A DNA stretch of 64,000 bases from a bacterium (GTDB lineage Bacteria > Planctomycetota > Planctomycetia > Pirellulales > Pirellulaceae), in contig JAUIGN010000002.1 of NCBI GenBank assembly GCA_030430075.1, positions 1 through 64,000 on the forward strand, given 5' to 3'. Position 1 is the first letter of the stretch. Each line of letters starts with the position of its first letter. The notes under the pieces were generated by a model that worked only from the letters and a program-made list of their open reading frames with translations, ran no database searches and was not told where the DNA came from. Positions 62,534-64,000 of the stretch are shown here, piece by piece. The translations under genes and the position numbers were made by a program.

Positions 62534-62568
62534 AAAGCCGGACGAGCGGTCGCTTGTCCGGCTTTTTT
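62534..62568 (+). terminator. Rho-independent terminator
   Basis: AAAGCCGGAC (62534-62543) pairs with GTCCGGCTTT around a short loop and is followed by further T's, 72 bases after the His-rich protein gene stop. Confidence 0.85.
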
Positions 62569-62902
62569 CGTGCGCGTCAAGCATCGTCCGCATCCGACGT
62601 CATGAGTCAGGTATTCCACAAGCACCGCCCGACCTGCGAAAGGCGCATGGGTGGGGACGATGCACGTCCGGTATGCTTGTCGAAAGTGGCCCGCCTGCAC
62701 CGACCGCAGATGACGGAATGCCAAGATTCTGCCGCCCCATCCTCAGCACCCGCCGACGCTCGGCGGCCACCGGTCTACACTACGGTTAAGTTGTTTACAC
62801 TGTTGGCTGTGATCATCGCCGCGTTGCGGCTGATCGTAAAATCGCCCCCCTTCCCTCTCGCCGGACCTGGTTGATCTATTCCGTTTTCTCGAGGAGTGTT
62901 CC
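62569..62902. other. Gene-free stretch, 334 nt
   Basis: Precedes the HAD phosphatase gene. No gene or repeat was recognised. Confidence 0.45.
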
Positions 62903-63922
62903 ATGCGGTACCCAATGTTTGTCCTCGTCGCATCAATTCTGACCCTCCACGCCGGCTCCGGCACGCGCCCGATCGGCGCGGCGGAAAAAGCCCTCCTCCC
63001 CTCCTGGACTGCCGGCCCCACGCGCTCCGCGATCATTGAATTCGTCGAGGCGGTGACCCGTGAAGGTGGGCCCGACTACGTCCCCCCCGCGGAACGCATC
63101 GCCACCTTTGACAACGACGGCACGCTATGGGTCGAGTACCCGATTTACACCCAGTTGCTGTTTGCCGTCGACCGGGTCAAGGAACTCGCCTCGCAACATC
63201 CTGAATGGAAATCGCAACAGCCGTTCAAGGCCGTGCTGGAGGGAGACCGAAAGGCGGTCGCCGCCACCGGCATGAAGGGGTTGATGGAGATCGTGGTGGC
63301 GACCCATTCGGGCATGAGCGAAGAAGCGTTTGCCGCCCAGGCCGGCGAGTGGTTGCGGACGAAACGCCATCCCAGATTCCAACGTCCGTTCGCCGAATGC
63401 GTCTACCAGCCGATGATCGAACTGCTAAGCTACTTGCGCGAAAACGAATTCTCGACGTACATCGTGTCAGGAGGCGGCGTTTCGTTCATGCGTCCCATCA
63501 CGCAAACCGCCTACGGAATCCCTCCAGAACAAGTGGTCGGCTCGCGGGTCGCCACCGAGTATCAGGTGAAGGACGGCAAAGGGATGGTGGTCCGCCTGCC
63601 CAAGATTGATTTCATTGATGACAAGGCGGGCAAGCCGGTCGGCATCCAAACGCTGATCGGCCGACGACCGATCCTCGCTTGCGGCAACTCGGACGGCGAT
63701 TTCGAGATGCTCGAATACACCACGACGGGCAACGGCCGCTGCCTGGGAATCCTGATCCATCACACCGACGGCGACCGGGAATTCGCTTACGACCGCGAGA
63801 GCCACGTCGGCAAGTTAAGCAGGGGGCTCGATCAGGCGGCGACACGTGGTTGGGTCATTGCGGACATGAAGCGCGATTGGAAGCGAATCTTCGCGGAGAA
63901 GTCGCGGAAGGTGCTTCAATGA
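62903..63922 (+). CDS. Secreted HAD-superfamily phosphatase
   Basis: A 339-residue hydrolase with a signal peptide (about 1-27). HAD motif I is RIATFDNDGTLW with nucleophile Asp70 and Asp72; motif II is YIVSGGGVSFM, motif III Lys is in RLPKIDFIDDK and motif IV is CGNSDGDFEML. The fold resembles phosphoserine-phosphatase-like HADs that are exported in planctomycetes; an inserted cap region (about 100-170) fits C1-type caps. A periplasmic phosphatase role is likely; the substrate is unknown. The ATG has GAGGAG close upstream. A 16-bp direct duplication (GAAGAGCGCCACATGC) follows the stop. Confidence 0.9.
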   Translation: MRYPMFVLVASILTLHAGSGTRPIGAAEKALLPSWTAGPTRSAIIEFVEAVTREGGPDYVPPAERIATFDNDGTLWVEYPIYTQLLFAVDRVKELASQHPEWKSQQPFKAVLEGDRKAVAATGMKGLMEIVVATHSGMSEEAFAAQAGEWLRTKRHPRFQRPFAECVYQPMIELLSYLRENEFSTYIVSGGGVSFMRPITQTAYGIPPEQVVGSRVATEYQVKDGKGMVVRLPKIDFIDDKAGKPVGIQTLIGRRPILACGNSDGDFEMLEYTTTGNGRCLGILIHHTDGDREFAYDRESHVGKLSRGLDQAATRGWVIADMKRDWKRIFAEKSRKVLQ

Positions 63923-64000
63923 AGAGCGCCACATGCGAAGAGCGCCACATGCAACGCTCCGCGCCACGACAGACGTCCTAGTCCGGCGAAGCAAGCACGC

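Overview
The window looks like part of a planctomycete chromosome, probably Pirellulales-like, with high GC. The lineage call rests on protein families typical of Planctomycetes: a DUF1559 prepilin-like protein, a TIGR03000-domain protein, a very large PVC-type beta-propeller/HEAT/CxxCH protein, LRR proteins with 24-residue repeats, an arylsulfatase, an HTTM protein, FG-GAP proteins and a Gfo/Idh/MocA oxidoreductase with a twin-arginine leader. No rRNA or tRNA gene and no CRISPR array was seen. Genes lie on both strands in short operons, and many start with GTG or TTG behind a clear Shine-Dalgarno.

Layout. 0-6 kb (minus): the 3' end of an IS4-type transposase abuts and truncates a seven-haem cytochrome c gene, followed upstream by a lipoprotein, a DUF1559 protein, an LRR membrane protein and a TlpA-like thioredoxin gene. 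That last gene has an in-frame TGA exactly at the first active-site cysteine (W-TGA-G-P-C) and a SECIS-like hairpin just after it, so it is a candidate selenoprotein. 6-14.6 kb: glycyl-tRNA synthetase, a sarcosine-oxidase-like flavoenzyme coupled to a lipoprotein, a DeaD-type RNA helicase and a threonine-dehydratase-like enzyme. 14.6-23 kb: a repeat-rich gap, sulfatase, SMP-30 lactonase, a small unknown protein, trpBA, mutM and a sugar isomerase/epimerase-like protein.

23-37 kb: rpsT with a TPR gene, a fused CobA-HemD, a tripartite MacAB-TolC-like exporter split into two convergent operons (adaptor and permease on plus; ATPase and TolC on minus), a Gfo/Idh/MocA oxidoreductase, a helical secreted unknown protein and a small monohaem cytochrome. 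37-49 kb: an FG-GAP/alpha-beta hydrolase fusion, a Gly/Ser/His-rich TIGR03000 protein ending in a good terminator, an HTTM protein with a membrane partner, asd, truA, a glycosyltransferase, an atypical protein kinase and accA.

49-64 kb: a 1.27-kb gene-free region rich in repeats (including a GGGATT tract able to form a G-quadruplex), CvpA, a YdjM-like membrane protein, dtd with a membrane partner, a histidine phosphatase, the 1052-residue PVC cytochrome protein, an LRR lipoprotein, a small lipoprotein with a membrane protein, a His/Cys/Gly-rich secreted protein behind a 19-bp palindrome, and a secreted HAD hydrolase.

Three dispersed intergenic repeat families recur: a palindrome around GTCATGCTGTGCATGAC, a CATCAGCCGTTGGGCGTTAGCC element, and a 50-nt element that at two distant loci (14.7 and 50.0 kb, opposite orientations) has seeded tandem arrays with different unit lengths. 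All statements come from reading the sequence; no database search was possible.
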